From Massilia sp. 9I (GTDB lineage Bacteria; Pseudomonadota; Gammaproteobacteria; Burkholderiales; Burkholderiaceae_D): a DNA stretch of 64,000 bases. The notes under the pieces are model-generated. The model did not search any database, was not told the DNA's origin, and worked only from the letters and a program-made list of their open reading frames with translations. The position numbers and the translations under genes were made by a program. Every line of letters starts with the position of its first letter. Position 1 is the stretch's first letter. Of the stretch, positions 63,639 to 64,000 are shown piece after piece. The stretch covers positions 3,815,856-3,879,855 of the forward strand of contig NZ_LR733275.1 in the NCBI RefSeq assembly GCF_902506415.1, in the 5' to 3' direction.

Positions 63639-64000
63639 ATGAAAAAACTCGCTCTGCCCCTCCTGCTCGGTCTCGCAGCCGCAGCAGTCCTGCCTTCCCA
63701 CGCCGCCGCACCGACCACCACCAGCAAATCCACCGTCTTCGACCGCAAGGCCTACAGCATCGAACATAAAAAATTCGTGCTCCCGAACGGCCTGACCCTG
63801 CTGGTCCACACCGACCACAGCGTGCCGGTGGTAGGCGTGAACATGTGGTACCACGTCGGTTCGCGCAACGAAAAGCGCGGCAAGACCGGCTTCGCCCACC
63901 TGTTCGAACACTTCTTCTTCAACGGTTCCGAAAACTATCCGCACGGCTTCCGCGAGGCGATGGACGACCTCGGCGCTAACAACCGCAACGGCACCACCAA
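63639..64000 (+). CDS. M16 family zinc peptidase, 3' end outside the window
   Basis: Only the first 120 or so codons are in the window. MKKLALPLLLGLAAAAVLPSHAAA is a signal peptide. Then VLPNGLTLLVHTDHSVPVVGVNMWYHVGSRNEKRGKTGFAHLFEHFFFNGSENYP shows the inverted zinc motif HxxEH (HLFEH) in its usual setting. Periplasmic M16 proteins degrade peptides and often come in pairs, one active and one inactive; this one keeps the ligands. The ATG at 63639 has only a weak ribosome site. Confidence 0.9.
   Translation, partial: MKKLALPLLLGLAAAAVLPSHAAAPTTTSKSTVFDRKAYSIEHKKFVLPNGLTLLVHTDHSVPVVGVNMWYHVGSRNEKRGKTGFAHLFEHFFFNGSENYPHGFREAMDDLGANNRNGTT

Noticed and set aside
59534..63748. A 1404-codon minus-strand open frame opposite the kinase, GGDEF-EAL and Sel1 genes
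   Set aside because: Long antisense frames are a by-product of GC-rich codon bias. The translation is low in complexity and has no domain, while the plus-strand genes have full domain sets.

Overview
The window is GC-rich chromosomal DNA from a betaproteobacterium, most likely of the Oxalobacteraceae (Massilia / Duganella / Telluria type). This rests on gene order and protein character, not on a database search: divergent fur / bamE-dapB, leuS-lptE-holA-proA, lptD-surA-pdxA-rsmA with amgK-murU on the opposite strand, a three-subunit transhydrogenase, and many REP-type palindromes. No rRNA, tRNA, CRISPR array, prophage or complete transposase was seen. Most of it is core chromosome with small accessory patches.

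Layout. 1-5.6 kb: the 3' end of a chloramphenicol acetyltransferase-like gene and three hydrolase/peptidase genes (alpha/beta hydrolase, S41-like, S46 dipeptidyl peptidase). 5.7-9.2 kb: envelope and stress genes (phospholipase D/cardiolipin synthase-like, GlsB-like, a glycine-zipper protein with 60-residue repeats). 9.2-13.1 kb: cytochrome b561 with two YceI proteins, and a TonB-dependent receptor. 13.1-16.2 kb: purB, a glutathione transferase and a PfkB kinase. 16.3-19.9 kb: an iron block (bfr, bfd, feoA, feoB and a Cys-rich FeoB partner) with one clear and one likely Fur operator. 19.9-26.7 kb: small accessory genes, then a signalling patch (degenerate receiver, HTH-GAF regulator, divergent GAF-GGDEF-EAL protein). 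26.7-31.5 kb: nudJ-mnmA and pntAA-pntAB-pntB.

31.5-32.3 kb holds the most unusual structure: two pairs of palindromic elements, all four exactly 112 bp long and in the same orientation, flanking one 74-codon gene that has no room for its own promoter or ribosome binding site. 32.3-36.6 kb is a minus-strand operon (amgK, murU, pepP, ubiH) for cell-wall sugar salvage, proline-peptide turnover and ubiquinone synthesis, divergent from the lptD-surA-pdxA-rsmA cluster (36.7-42.3 kb). 42.5-44.2 kb: a 57-residue exported peptide and two related lipoproteins. 44.4-57.2 kb: a HAD phosphatase, hrcA, fur, bamE, dapB, a barstar-like gene, leuS, lptE, holA, proA, a HemJ-like protein, an rRNA methyltransferase and an MFS exporter. 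57.2-63.5 kb: an unusually dyad-rich regulatory region, then a tight three-gene unit (HDOD-GAF-histidine kinase, REC-PAS-GGDEF-EAL, Sel1-repeat protein) that reads as a cyclic-di-GMP signalling operon. The window ends inside an M16 peptidase gene.

Three families of short palindromic repeats occur (REP pairs with GTAG heads at 52.8 and 63.5 kb, a CCGG-rich pair at 16.2 kb, the 112-bp family at 31.5-32.3 kb). None has a transposase nearby, so any mobility would have to be supplied in trans.
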